A DNA stretch of 64,000 nucleotides from an uncultured Algimonas sp. (GTDB lineage Bacteria; Pseudomonadota; Alphaproteobacteria; Caulobacterales; Maricaulaceae), in the NCBI RefSeq assembly GCF_947498175.1, contig NZ_CANMJB010000003.1, forward strand, positions 372,001 through 436,000, read 5' to 3'. The notes below the pieces were generated by a model. That model saw only the letters and a program-made list of their open reading frames with translations, did not search any database and was not told the DNA's origin. A program made the translations under genes and the position numbers. This document shows positions 8,256 to 18,653 of the stretch, in pieces. The first letter of the stretch is position 1, and each line of letters opens with the position of its first letter.

Positions 8256-8292
8256 AAAAAGGCCGCGCGGAAGGTCTCCTTCCCGCGCGGCC
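8256..8292 (-). terminator. Intrinsic terminator of katG
   Basis: On the minus strand a long GC stem (GGCCGCGCGGGAAGG pairing with CCTTCCGCGCGGCC, one bulge, 3-nt loop) is followed at once by TTTTT. It begins about 24 nt after the katG stop codon. Confidence 0.9.
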
Positions 8293-8316
8293 AATTTCGT
8301 TCGAGAACGGGTCCGC

Positions 8317-10823
<2,507 letters not shown>

Positions 10824-10853
10824 ACCCGGTTTTCCGTAATCGGAAAACCGGGT
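10824..10853. terminator. Strong hairpin after pspF
   Basis: CCCGGTTTTCCG and CGGAAAACCGGG pair over 12 bp (13 with the flanking A-T) around a TAAT loop. It lies 10 nt beyond the pspF stop codon. The T-run follows only on the plus strand (TTTTC). It probably ends pspF and could block reading from the other side. Confidence 0.65.
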
Positions 10854-10863
10854 TTTCGGACCT

Positions 10864-11922
10864 CTATTTCTTCAGACCATGTTTGCGCAGCAAGCCCCGC
10901 AGCTGATGATAGCTCAGGCCTAGCCGCTCCGCCGCCTTGCCCTGATGATCGTTCGTCGCGCGTAGCGCTTCGTCGATCAGGCCGCGTTCGAAGGCGCGCA
11001 CGCGGCCGGGAAAATCGGTCGGGGCGTCGCCGGGTTCCGTGTCTTCATCCTTGCCAGCTTGCAAGTGCGGGGCGGCTTGCACGCGTGGCATGGCTTTTTG
11101 GTGCGGGGTCTCCGGCCCAGGCCCTCCGACTATGCGGTGCGGACTGTCGAACGGGTCGAGGTCGAGATCCGCGATGGGCTCGCCCAAGGCCTCGTCCGCC
11201 AGGAAAGCCCGGACCGTGCTGCGCTCGATCAGGCCCTTGAGCTCGCGCACATTGCCGGGAAAGGGATGATTGCGCAGCCGTTCGTGGGCTTCGGCCGTCA
11301 GGCCTGGGAAAGCGTCCGCGCCGAGCTGGCTGACCACCACCCGTCCGAAATGCTCGATCAGGGCGGGCAGGTCGTCGGGGCGGGCGCGCAAGGGCGGCAG
11401 GGTGATGACGTGGAAAGCGATCCGGTCGAGCAGGTCGGCGCGGAAATCGCCGCGCCTGGCCGCGCCGGGCAGGTCGGCGTCGGTCGCGGCCACGACCCGC
11501 ACGTCCACCTCTTCCGCGTAGAGCTCGCCCGTCGCCTGGACCCGGCCGTGCTCGATCGTCTGCATCAGCTTTTCCTGGAGGTGGACCGGCATGTGCTCGA
11601 TCCCGTCCAGGAAGAGCGTTCCGCCATCGGCTTCGAAGAACCGGCCGTTCGTGTCCGCGCGTCCATCCATGAAGGTCTGGCCGAACAGTTCGCGGTCCAG
11701 CGCGTCGTCATCGAAGGCGGCGCAGTTCACCCGCACGAAGATCTTCTCCCAGCGCGGCGACAGGAAGTGAACGCGCGACGCGATCAGCTCCTTGCCGGTG
11801 CCGCGCTCGCCGACGATCAGCGCGGGCCGGTCGGTCGAGGCATAGTCGGAGACGCGGTCCATCAGCGCCATGAAGGAGGGACTCGATCCGATCGGTTGAG
11901 AACGCATGGGCATGTTGGCCAA
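10864..11922 (-). CDS. pspF: PspF-like AAA+ bacterial enhancer-binding protein with degenerate GAFTGA
   Basis: 352 aa with a sigma54-activator-type AAA+ domain and a Fis-type helix-turn-helix (KAAERLGLSYHQLRGLLRKHGL) but no receiver domain, as in PspF. It is divergent from pspA-B-C. Walker A is GERGTGKE. The loop normally reading GAFTGA is LFGQTFMDGRAD, and the Walker B stretch is GGTLFLDGIEH, so Gly replaces the Glu that follows Asp. Homologues lacking GAFTGA generally cannot open sigma54 promoters. It may therefore work with sigma70 or as a DNA-binding switch (inference). The start is TTG 11922, or ATG 11913 or 11907; none has a clear ribosome binding site. Confidence 0.85.
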   Translation of the reverse strand: MANMPMRSQPIGSSPSFMALMDRVSDYASTDRPALIVGERGTGKELIASRVHFLSPRWEKIFVRVNCAAFDDDALDRELFGQTFMDGRADTNGRFFEADGGTLFLDGIEHMPVHLQEKLMQTIEHGRVQATGELYAEEVDVRVVAATDADLPGAARRGDFRADLLDRIAFHVITLPPLRARPDDLPALIEHFGRVVVSQLGADAFPGLTAEAHERLRNHPFPGNVRELKGLIERSTVRAFLADEALGEPIADLDLDPFDSPHRIVGGPGPETPHQKAMPRVQAAPHLQAGKDEDTEPGDAPTDFPGRVRAFERGLIDEALRATNDHQGKAAERLGLSYHQLRGLLRKHGLKK

Positions 11923-11930
11923 ATAGGCCA
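11916..11930. promoter_or_regulatory. Palindrome TGGCC-N5-GGCCA over pspF start
   Basis: A perfect 5-bp inverted repeat overlaps the pspF translation start region. It could be an autoregulatory site or a 5' transcript hairpin. No binding evidence. Confidence 0.3.
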
Positions 11931-11979
11931 GACTTGATGACTAATCCAGCCAAACCATGTGGAAAATAGACCAATCCAT

Positions 11980-12015
11980 TTACCGTTTGTCGGTAAGAAA
12001 GATAGAAAACACAAT
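11980..12015 (+). promoter_or_regulatory. Candidate sigma70 promoter and operator of the psp operon
   Basis: TTGTCG (11987-11992), a 17-nt spacer and CACAAT (12010-12015) make a moderate sigma70-type promoter pointing towards pspA. The -35 lies within the inverted repeat TTACCG-N5-CGGTAA (11980-11996), which could be the PspF site. I scanned 11923-12151 for TGGCAC-N5-TTGC and found nothing convincing. Confidence 0.35.
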
Positions 12016-12151
12016 TTTTTCAAAGATTTAGTTTTTCGTGACAAAAGGCGCCGGACTCATCATCTTCAAATCATCGAAACGGACCGGAAGCGTCCGACCC
12101 ACCAGAGCCCGCCTCGCCGGGACGAATAGAGAGAGACGAAAGGAGACGATG

Positions 12152-12331
12152 ATGACCTACCGCACCATCGACAATGATCTGAACGCCATCACCGGACACG
12201 CAGCGCCGTCGCGCTCCGTTCGCCGGGCCCGCCGCCGCCGCGGCTACGCCGCGATGAGCGTGCGCACCACCGGCAGCTACGGCTATATGCCGATGCACGG
12301 CTCCGTGGACACCTACGAGGAAATTCTCTGA
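12152..12331 (+). CDS. Small basic ORF (59 aa), first gene of the psp operon
   Basis: The start is ATG 12152 with AGGAG 6 nt upstream; the adjacent ATG 12149 is too close to that site. The protein has a basic middle (RSVRRARRRRGYAAM) and ends near SYGYMPMHGSVDTYEEIL. No TM segment or known domain is recognised. Its stop overlaps the ATG of the next ORF (TGATG), and both precede pspA in the same direction, so it is likely co-expressed in the envelope-stress response. Confidence 0.55.
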   Translation: MTYRTIDNDLNAITGHAAPSRSVRRARRRRGYAAMSVRTTGSYGYMPMHGSVDTYEEIL

Positions 12332-12465
12332 TGGATCCGCGCTACACAGGACCGGACGGCTGGCGCGTCAAAGGCGCTCGCTTCGTCCAATACATCACCA
12401 CCCGCGACAAGGAATGTTGGGGCTTCTTCGCCGCAGGTTTCCTGATCGCCGCGATCCTGGCGTAA
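12331..12465 (+). CDS. 44-aa single-TM protein between the small ORF and pspA
   Basis: This gene is too short for the ORF track. ATG 12331 overlaps the preceding stop (TGATG), and it ends in TAA at 12463-12465. The translation begins MDPRYTGPDGWRV and ends in a hydrophobic segment WGFFAAGFLIAAILA, so it is probably inserted in the inner membrane by its C terminus. It lies 43 bp before pspA. By position it could be a small envelope-stress protein like the short membrane members of other psp operons, but no homology is claimed. Confidence 0.5.
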   Translation: MDPRYTGPDGWRVKGARFVQYITTRDKECWGFFAAGFLIAAILA

Positions 12466-12508
12466 GGCGCCAGGACCATCCAACCATTCTCAAAGGAGAC
12501 GAGACACA

Positions 12509-13216
12509 ATGGGTATTTTTTCCCGCATGGGCGACATCATCAATTCCAACCTCAACGCCATGATCGAGGCGGCCGAAGATCCTGAAAAGATCGCCCGCCT
12601 GATCATCCAGGAGATGGAAGACACGCTGGTCGAGGTCCGCACCGACGCCGCCCGTCACATTGCCGAGCGCAAGGAGCTGACGCGCCGCGAGGACGATTAT
12701 CGCAAGCGCGCCGACGACTGGGCGAACAAGGCCGAACTGGCCATCACCAAGGACCGGGAAGACCTGGCCCGCGGAGCGCTGCAGGCCAAGCGCCAGGCCG
12801 AGGACATGGCCGACGTGGTCGGCAAGGAGATCGAGGTGCTGGACGAAGCCATCGCGAAAGCGGACGGCGACCTGTCCAAGTTGCAGACCAAGCTCGACGA
12901 GGCCAAGGCCAAGCACAAGGCGCTGACCATGCGCAGCACGGTCGCCCGCAGCCAGGTCAAGATGCGGTCCAAGATCGTGGACACCCGCGTCGACGACGCC
13001 CTGTCCCGTTACGAGCGGATGGAGCGCAAGGTCGACGAGCTGGAAGCCCATGTCGAGGCGTTCGATCTCGGCGAAGGCGAAAGCCTGGAGAGCCAGTTCG
13101 CCGCCCTGGAAACCGACGACGAGCTGGAAGACGAGCTGGCCGCGCTGAAGGCCCGGATGAGCAAGCCGAAAAAGGCCGCCAACAAGTCCGAAAAGCCGTC
13201 CAAGAAAGCGAGCTGA
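12509..13216 (+). CDS. pspA: Phage shock protein A (PspA/IM30 family)
   Basis: 235 aa and almost wholly helical coiled coil, starting with the amphipathic membrane-binding helix MGIFSRMGDIINSNLNAMIE, followed by DPEKIARLIIQEME. PspA coats and repairs damaged inner membrane and, in Gammaproteobacteria, restrains PspF. The C terminus has an extra Lys-rich tail (KKAANKSEKPSKKAS). AAGGAG lies 10 nt upstream of the ATG. It precedes pspB and pspC in one operon, divergent from pspF. Confidence 0.97.
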   Translation: MGIFSRMGDIINSNLNAMIEAAEDPEKIARLIIQEMEDTLVEVRTDAARHIAERKELTRREDDYRKRADDWANKAELAITKDREDLARGALQAKRQAEDMADVVGKEIEVLDEAIAKADGDLSKLQTKLDEAKAKHKALTMRSTVARSQVKMRSKIVDTRVDDALSRYERMERKVDELEAHVEAFDLGEGESLESQFAALETDDELEDELAALKARMSKPKKAANKSEKPSKKAS

Positions 13217-13355
13217 TCGGAATCGGCCGCAAGGCTGACAGACACGTCCGGGAGGATTATGCGGGATATCATGGCTGGCCAACCCTTCGTGCCGGTTCCC
13301 GTCCTTCCGGGCGTACCACCCGACCGATCAACGCAAGACGAAAAGAGAGACACCA

Positions 13356-13604
13356 ATGTTGAGACCCGAAGTCCTGGTCTTCATGATCCCCATCGTCGCC
13401 ATCGTCATGGGAATCGCATCCTCGATGCTGAAGACCCACTACGAGCATAAAGAGCGCATGGGCGGAGGCGGCACGCCGGAAAACGGCGCCCACCGCGCCG
13501 AACTCGAACAGATGTCGCGCATCGCCGACATCCTCGACCAGCGCGTCAAGGTGCTGGAGAACATTCTGGACGACGAGATACCGAACTGGAGGGAGAAATC
13601 ATGA
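13356..13604 (+). CDS. pspB: Phage shock protein B-like membrane protein
   Basis: 82 aa with an N-terminal TM helix (VLVFMIPIVAIVMGIASSML), then a hydrophilic helix with a leucine-zipper-like end (ELEQMSRIADILDQRVKVLENIL). PspB and PspC together sense membrane stress and recruit PspA in known systems. It overlaps pspC by ATGA. The 139-bp gap to pspA holds no clear gene. Confidence 0.85.
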   Translation: MLRPEVLVFMIPIVAIVMGIASSMLKTHYEHKERMGGGGTPENGAHRAELEQMSRIADILDQRVKVLENILDDEIPNWREKS

Positions 13605-14083
13605 AAAAGCGCCGCTACGAATATGAAGAACGCTGGGAAGACGATCACGGTACGTGGGAATCGCGCGAAAGCGGCGACTACGGTCAACGCCCCAAGCTGC
13701 GCCGCAACAAGATCGACGGCATTCTGGGCGGAGTCTGCTCCGGTCTCGGCGACTGGCTCGGCATCGATCACGGGCCGATGCGGATCTTCTTCGTCCTGGC
13801 CGTGATCTTCCTGGGCTTCCCGGTGCTGATCTACTTCCTGATGTGGATGTTCATCCCGTCGGACAAGCGAGCGCCTTACGTCCGCGAACGCCGCGAACAG
13901 CGGCGCGCCCATCGCAAGGCCCGCCGTCACGGCTTGCCGGACGCCGGACCGGTCGATGCGCCGCGCTATTCGGACGTCCGGTCCAAGTTCCGTTCGCTGG
14001 AAGTCCGGCTGCAGGATCTGGAACGGTCCGTGACCTCGCGCGAATGGCGGTTGCGCCGCGATTTCCGGGACCTGGAAAGCTAG
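13601..14083 (+). CDS. pspC: Phage shock protein C (PspC domain)
   Basis: 160 aa. The PspC domain is evident: RNKIDGILGGVCSGLGDWLGI, followed by a long hydrophobic segment (MRIFFVLAVIFLGFPVLIYFLMWMFIP). A basic region and a C-terminal helical part (KFRSLEVRLQDLERSVTSREWRLRRDF) come after. It starts on the ATGA ending pspB, so the two are translationally coupled. In known systems it is the membrane sensor that relieves PspA inhibition. Confidence 0.93.
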   Translation: MKKRRYEYEERWEDDHGTWESRESGDYGQRPKLRRNKIDGILGGVCSGLGDWLGIDHGPMRIFFVLAVIFLGFPVLIYFLMWMFIPSDKRAPYVRERREQRRAHRKARRHGLPDAGPVDAPRYSDVRSKFRSLEVRLQDLERSVTSREWRLRRDFRDLES

Positions 14084-14102
14084 GCCCGCAGACATAAGAA
14101 AA

Positions 14103-14126
14103 GTCCGGACGGTCCAACGTCCGGAC
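14103..14126. repeat. Hairpin after pspC
   Basis: GTCCGGACG-N6-CGTCCGGAC, a perfect 9-bp stem 20 nt after the pspC stop, without a T-run. It may stabilise the psp transcript or lower expression of the two genes that follow. Confidence 0.6.
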
Positions 14127-14154
14127 ACCACGATAGAAGAGGGAGACAAGAACA

Positions 14155-14382
14155 ATGAATATCATAGCCACCACCTTATTGGCGGGAACGATCGCCATCC
14201 TGCCGGCGGGCCTTGTCCCGAAGCCCGATATCGCCAACCCGATCGACGGGGTGAGCGTCTGCGTCGCCGGGATGCAGATTGGCCTCGACGCGGACGGCCT
14301 GGAAACCAAGGCCGCGAACACGACCGACTTTACACTGGAACTGCGCTTGAAGTCCGCCGCCCCGATCCGAGTGCGGCTGTGA
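14155..14382 (+). CDS. Small secreted protein (75 aa), unknown
   Basis: It has a signal-peptide-like N terminus (IATTLLAGTIAILPAGLVPKP) and a short polar rest, with GGGAG about 9 nt upstream of ATG. Its stop overlaps the GTG start of the next gene (GTGA), so the pair is translationally coupled. The family is not recognised. It follows pspC on the same strand after a hairpin. Confidence 0.6.
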   Translation: MNIIATTLLAGTIAILPAGLVPKPDIANPIDGVSVCVAGMQIGLDADGLETKAANTTDFTLELRLKSAAPIRVRL

Positions 14383-15275
14383 GGCGCGCCGCTCTCCTGA
14401 TGGGCGCGGCCGCCGCACTGAGCGCCGCCCCGGCCTTCGCGACGGACGTCACGATTCGCGACTTCGTTGGCACGGTCATGCTGGTCGAAGGTTCGGACGG
14501 GGTCGAACTGATCGAACAGGGCCGCAAGGGCGATGTCGATTTCAGAGACTCCCCGTCGGGGATCGTCGTCGATGGCGGCATGGACAACCGGGCCCGTAAC
14601 GACGCCTGCAAGGGCCGCGGCGTGTCCTTCGACCTGGACTGGAACGGCAGAGACTATGCGGGGGACACCCGGCTGGCCGACTATCCCAAATTGCGGATCG
14701 GCGTCCCGTCCGGGTCCGACCTCACCATCGAAAGCAGCGCCGTGCGGCTTGAAACGGACGTGGCGTTGGACCGCGCGGAACTGGATCTCTCGGGATGTTT
14801 CGACGTTGCCCTCGCCGATACGACAGCGGTGCGCCTGGACAAATCCGGCTCCGGCGACTTCACGGCGGCCAATGTCGGCACGTTTACGGCCGAGAAATCC
14901 GGTTCAGGCGATATCGAGCTGAAACGCGTCGGACGGTTCGACCTCGAACAGTCCGGCTCCGGCGACGTCGAGATCGACTTGATCACGGGTCGCGCCGACA
15001 TCGAGAAATCCGGGTCCGGAAATATCGAGATCGTGGAGGTCGACGGCGATTTCGAGGTCGAGAAGTCCGGCTCCGGCGACGTCGTCATCGACGGCGGGGA
15101 AATCCCCAATCTAGTGGTCCGCAATAGCGGGTCCGGCGATGTGGACATCGCCGCGACCGTCGGCAATGCCTATGTCAGGGCTTCGGGCGCGGGCGACGTG
15201 ACGCTGGGACGCCTGACCGGGTCGATCGATCAAAGAGCGTCGGGATCCGCCGACATCAATTGGGACACAGACTGA
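14379..15275 (+). CDS. DUF2807-like secreted protein with SGSGD repeats
   Basis: 298 aa. A Sec signal peptide (ALLMGAAAALSAAPAFA) is followed by a beta-helix-like region with repeated KSGSGDxxxxxVGxF units spaced about 18-20 residues, six or more copies. This is the pattern of the DUF2807 putative adhesin-head family, which often sits beside PspC or envelope-stress genes. It starts at GTG overlapping the preceding stop. The last 20 bp overlap the convergent mnmC gene. Probably periplasmic or surface-exposed; the role is unknown. Confidence 0.75.
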   Translation: MRRAALLMGAAAALSAAPAFATDVTIRDFVGTVMLVEGSDGVELIEQGRKGDVDFRDSPSGIVVDGGMDNRARNDACKGRGVSFDLDWNGRDYAGDTRLADYPKLRIGVPSGSDLTIESSAVRLETDVALDRAELDLSGCFDVALADTTAVRLDKSGSGDFTAANVGTFTAEKSGSGDIELKRVGRFDLEQSGSGDVEIDLITGRADIEKSGSGNIEIVEVDGDFEVEKSGSGDVVIDGGEIPNLVVRNSGSGDVDIAATVGNAYVRASGAGDVTLGRLTGSIDQRASGSADINWDTD

Positions 15276-16929
15276 TCCGCTCGGCGAACCCCGTCTCCAG
15301 CGGAGACGGCTCGCCCAGATAGGCCGACGCCAGCGCCTCGCCCAGAAGCGGGCCGAACACGAACCCTCGCGATCCCAGACCGGACAGGATCCAGACCTCC
15401 TGTCCGGTTTCCGATTCCAGACGCATCAGGCGCGGCAACGTATCCGGCGCGTTGACCCGGACGCTGGCGCGGCAGGACGTTACCGGATCGCCGAGATCGA
15501 GCCCTTGGTCGCGGGCCTGCGCGGTGTTTCGGGCGTCGTCTTCAGGACGGAGTTCGAAGGCGTCCGCATGGTCCACGATCCGGTCATGCGTCGCGCCCAG
15601 CAGCAGTCGGCCGTCCAGCCCGATCGCATAGCCGCCATAGGTCAGCGCACGCTCGAGCGTGCCGTCCGCCCAGCTCAACTGCCCGCGCGAAAAGCGGAAC
15701 GCCGTCTTCGGCCATAGATCGCGGATGCCGTAACCGGCGGCGAGGATGACCGGGCCGTCTATTTCCGACGGATCGAAGAGGCGTCGCTCCTGAAGCTCGC
15801 AGCCTGCCAGAAAGTCGCGGCGCACCGCTTCCGGATCGATCACGACGGCGCTGTTTATCTCCAGCGCGCCCGCCTCCCAGCGCAGATGACCGGGCCCAAG
15901 CGGTTCGTTCCGCGCGATCCGCCGCAGCCGGTCGGCTTGCGTGTCGTCCTTCGGGCGGTGCGTCACGCCCGCCTGCAGGACAAGGCCGCGATAGGCCGCG
16001 CGGGCGTAGAGGAAACTCGACAGGAAGAAACGCGACTCGGACCGGTCCTGCAGGTCGAGCCTCGGCTTGACCAGCGCGGCCGGATTGCCCGACGCGGCCA
16101 CATGGTCCGGGTCCGACAGCACGGTCGGCGAAAGACCGCGGCGTCGGAAGGCGCGGGCGACCGACGCCCCGGCAATGCCCGCCCCCACGATCGTCGGCAT
16201 CCGGACCGAAGGACAACGGGACGGCGATCCGGGCAACCGCGCTTCCAGCCGGTGGCGCTTGCGGCCGAAGCCCTCTTTGCGCTCCACCTCGAATCCGGCC
16301 GCTCCCAGCGCCAGCCGCACCGCGCCCGCGACGGTGAACGTCGCCAGACGCGCGCCGGGCGCCGACAGGCGGGCGACCTCGGCCATGACGTCCTGCGACC
16401 ACATGTCCGGGTTCTTGGCGGGCGAAAAGCCGTCTAGGAACCAGGCATCGGCATGGAAGTCCTGCCCGGCCAGAGCGGAAACGACATCGTCATGAACGAG
16501 CGTCAGGGTCACCGCGCCGAAATGGCGGCGGTGCACGCCGCGCACGGGGCCAGGCCAGCTGTCAAGCAGCGGAGCGGCGAGGTCGGCCAGGTCCGGAAAG
16601 GCCGACAGAGCGCGGGCCAGTTCGGCGCGCTCGAACGGATGACCCTCGACGGAGATATAGTGCAGCCGTCCCGCCGCCCCGCTGTCGCGCCAGGCCTTCC
16701 AGGTGGCGAGGAAGTTCAGCCCCGACCCGAAGCCCAGCTCCGCGACCGTGAAGACAGGCCGGCCCCTCCACCCGTCCGGCAGTCCGCAACCTTCCAGGAA
16801 GACGGCGCGCGTTTCCGCCAGCCCGCCGTCGGTCGAGAAATAGATGTCGCCGAAATCCCGCGCCGCTGGCGTGCCAGGGCGGGAAAAGTCGAGCGAAGGG
16901 GCGGGCGTGCGGGTGAGAGGCCGGTGCAT
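15256..16929 (-). CDS. mnmC: tRNA 5-methylaminomethyl-2-thiouridine biosynthesis bifunctional protein MnmC
   Basis: 557 aa and bifunctional. The N-terminal methyltransferase half has the SAM-binding VAELGFGSGLNFL and the catalytic-region WFLDGFSPAKNPDMW. The C-terminal FAD oxidoreductase half has IVGAGIAGASVARAFRRRG and ends near GSRGFVFGPLLGEALA. Together the halves finish mnm5U at the wobble base of certain tRNAs. The fusion is the classical order, somewhat shorter than the E. coli protein (about 670 aa). It is convergent with the DUF2807-like gene by a 20-bp overlap. Confidence 0.95.
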   Translation of the reverse strand: MHRPLTRTPAPSLDFSRPGTPAARDFGDIYFSTDGGLAETRAVFLEGCGLPDGWRGRPVFTVAELGFGSGLNFLATWKAWRDSGAAGRLHYISVEGHPFERAELARALSAFPDLADLAAPLLDSWPGPVRGVHRRHFGAVTLTLVHDDVVSALAGQDFHADAWFLDGFSPAKNPDMWSQDVMAEVARLSAPGARLATFTVAGAVRLALGAAGFEVERKEGFGRKRHRLEARLPGSPSRCPSVRMPTIVGAGIAGASVARAFRRRGLSPTVLSDPDHVAASGNPAALVKPRLDLQDRSESRFFLSSFLYARAAYRGLVLQAGVTHRPKDDTQADRLRRIARNEPLGPGHLRWEAGALEINSAVVIDPEAVRRDFLAGCELQERRLFDPSEIDGPVILAAGYGIRDLWPKTAFRFSRGQLSWADGTLERALTYGGYAIGLDGRLLLGATHDRIVDHADAFELRPEDDARNTAQARDQGLDLGDPVTSCRASVRVNAPDTLPRLMRLESETGQEVWILSGLGSRGFVFGPLLGEALASAYLGEPSPLETGFAERISLCPN

Positions 16930-16972
16930 GGTGACGCCTCGCTATCCCCCCACGGGGAGTGGAAGGCCGGTC

Positions 16973-18250
16973 CTAACCCACGATCCGCCGGTACAGGGTC
17001 TGCTCCACATAGCCGTCGGCGGGCAAGCCGTTGTCGCGCTGCCAGGCGCGGATGGCGGCGCGCGTGGCGGGGCCGATCAGGCCGTCCACGCCCTTCGTGT
17101 CGTAGCCTTGCGCGGTCAGCGCTTGCTGCAACGCTTCCTTCTGCGGCTTGTTCAGCCCCATGTCGCCTTCGGGCCAACCGGCCGTCACGAGCTGGCCGCC
17201 GCGCAGCGCCTCGCCGAGGCTGGCGATGCCCATCACATAGGCGCTGGCCGGATTGTAGCGCATCAGCACGTCGAAATTGTCGAAGGCGAGCAGCTTCGGC
17301 CCGCGATATCCCGCCGGAGCGAGTAGGCGCGCCTGCAGCCGGGCGTCGCCGGGCGTCCAGTCCGCCCCGTTCGCCGGACGCACGCCGAGCCGCGCCCAAT
17401 CGGCGACGCTCATCGTTTCCACTTCCGACACGGAATAGTCGAACCCGTCGGGCAGGACCACTTCGCCCGCGACCGGCACGCCCGGCGTCCAGCCCGACCG
17501 GGTCAGATAGTTGGCGGCACTGGCCAGCGCATCGCCTTCATTGCCCCACAGGTCCTTGTTGCCGTCGCCGTCGAAATCCACGGCATAGTCGCGGAAGGTC
17601 GTCGGAATGAACTGCGTCATGCCCATCGCGCCCGCCCAGGCGCCGCGCAGCTGTTCGGGCCGCACGTCGCCGGAGCGGATCAGCTCCAGCGCGGCGAAGA
17701 CCTGCTCTTCCGCCCAATCGCGCCGCCGGCCGTCATAGCCCAAGGTCGTGAGGGTGGTGAACAGGTCAAAATCGCCCATGATCCGGCCATAGCTGGTCTC
17801 CAGGCCCCAGATACCGGCCAAGATGTGGGCCGGAACGCCGTAGGCGCGCTCCACGGCGGCCAGCGTATCGGCATGTTCGGCCATCTCCGCGCGGCCGCGA
17901 TCGATCCGGTCCGCAGAGGCGGCGCCCCGGATATAGTCCCAGACGGGCTTGGTGAACTCGGGCTGGTTGGCGTCGCGCTTCAGCGTGCGCTCGTAATATT
18001 CGGCCGCCCCGATCGTGCGCGCCACGAGGGCCGCATCGTGGCCCCGCGCGATGGCGCGTCTCGCCAAACCGTCGCGATAGGCCTCGAACGTCGGTCGCTG
18101 GACGGCCGGCGCGGATTGCGTGACCGGCGCTTGCACCACGGGTGTCTGAACCTGGGGTTCGGCCGCCGGAACAGGGTCGGGCGCCGCGACGGACGCGCAG
18201 GCCGACAGCAGGAAAACGGGCAAGACGGAAGAAAGCAGGAACAATCGCAT
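16973..18250 (-). CDS. Lytic murein transglycosylase (MltB/SLT_2 family), lipoprotein
   Basis: 425 aa with lipoprotein signal LLSACA. The MltB-type domain (ILAGIWGLETSYGRIMGDF, with the catalytic Glu in LETSYG; GAMGMTQFIPTTF) cleaves peptidoglycan glycan strands. It is followed by a C-terminal peptidoglycan-binding domain (LNKPQKEALQQALTAQGYD...IGPATRAAIRAWQ). It is anchored to a membrane facing the periplasm and takes part in wall remodelling. Single gene upstream of mnmC on the same strand. Confidence 0.94.
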   Translation of the reverse strand: MRLFLLSSVLPVFLLSACASVAAPDPVPAAEPQVQTPVVQAPVTQSAPAVQRPTFEAYRDGLARRAIARGHDAALVARTIGAAEYYERTLKRDANQPEFTKPVWDYIRGAASADRIDRGRAEMAEHADTLAAVERAYGVPAHILAGIWGLETSYGRIMGDFDLFTTLTTLGYDGRRRDWAEEQVFAALELIRSGDVRPEQLRGAWAGAMGMTQFIPTTFRDYAVDFDGDGNKDLWGNEGDALASAANYLTRSGWTPGVPVAGEVVLPDGFDYSVSEVETMSVADWARLGVRPANGADWTPGDARLQARLLAPAGYRGPKLLAFDNFDVLMRYNPASAYVMGIASLGEALRGGQLVTAGWPEGDMGLNKPQKEALQQALTAQGYDTKGVDGLIGPATRAAIRAWQRDNGLPADGYVEQTLYRRIVG

Positions 18251-18469
18251 GGACGGACTCTAACAGTCCGGCAAGGCCCGCGATAGGGCGCTTTCATGAC
18301 GGATTGGCCAGACTTTGTCTTCGGTTGCAATAGGATCCGGGTTGGGAAACGGGTGAGTCGACAAGCCTGTCGCATCTGCCATCCGCGCATTGACTTCGCC
18401 GGACGTCGTCCATATATGCCCGCTTCCGCTGAAAATGCGCCGAAATTCTATCCTAGAGGACCTGAGGTC

Positions 18470-18595
18470 ATGAAAGTCCGCAGCTCACTGAAATCGCTGA
18501 AGAACCGTCACCGGGACTGCCAGGTCGTGCGCCGCAAGGGCCGCCTCTACGTCATCAACAAGACGGATCCCCGCTTCAAGGCCCGCCAGGGCTGA
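18470..18595 (+). CDS. rpmJ: 50S ribosomal protein L36
   Basis: 41 aa, [20 protein letters not shown]..., the full L36 length. Only one of the four zinc-binding cysteines of the C+ type is present, so this is the zinc-independent type common in Alphaproteobacteria. The ORF track starts upstream; ATG 18470 follows GAGG about 5 nt away. It stands alone, outside the ribosomal protein operon, as is usual for this form. Confidence 0.97.
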   Translation: MKVRSSLKSLKNRHRDCQVVRRKGRLYVINKTDPRFKARQG

Positions 18596-18653
18596 TACGA
18601 AACGGCGCGTCGCACGGCGCGCCGGCATGACTGCCCAATATAAAGGCAAAGTC

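Noticed and set aside
13259-13450. ORF with a strong GGGAGG before it, between pspA and pspB
   Set aside because: The site is only 2 nt from the first ATG, the frame runs into pspB, and the sequence is not protein-like.
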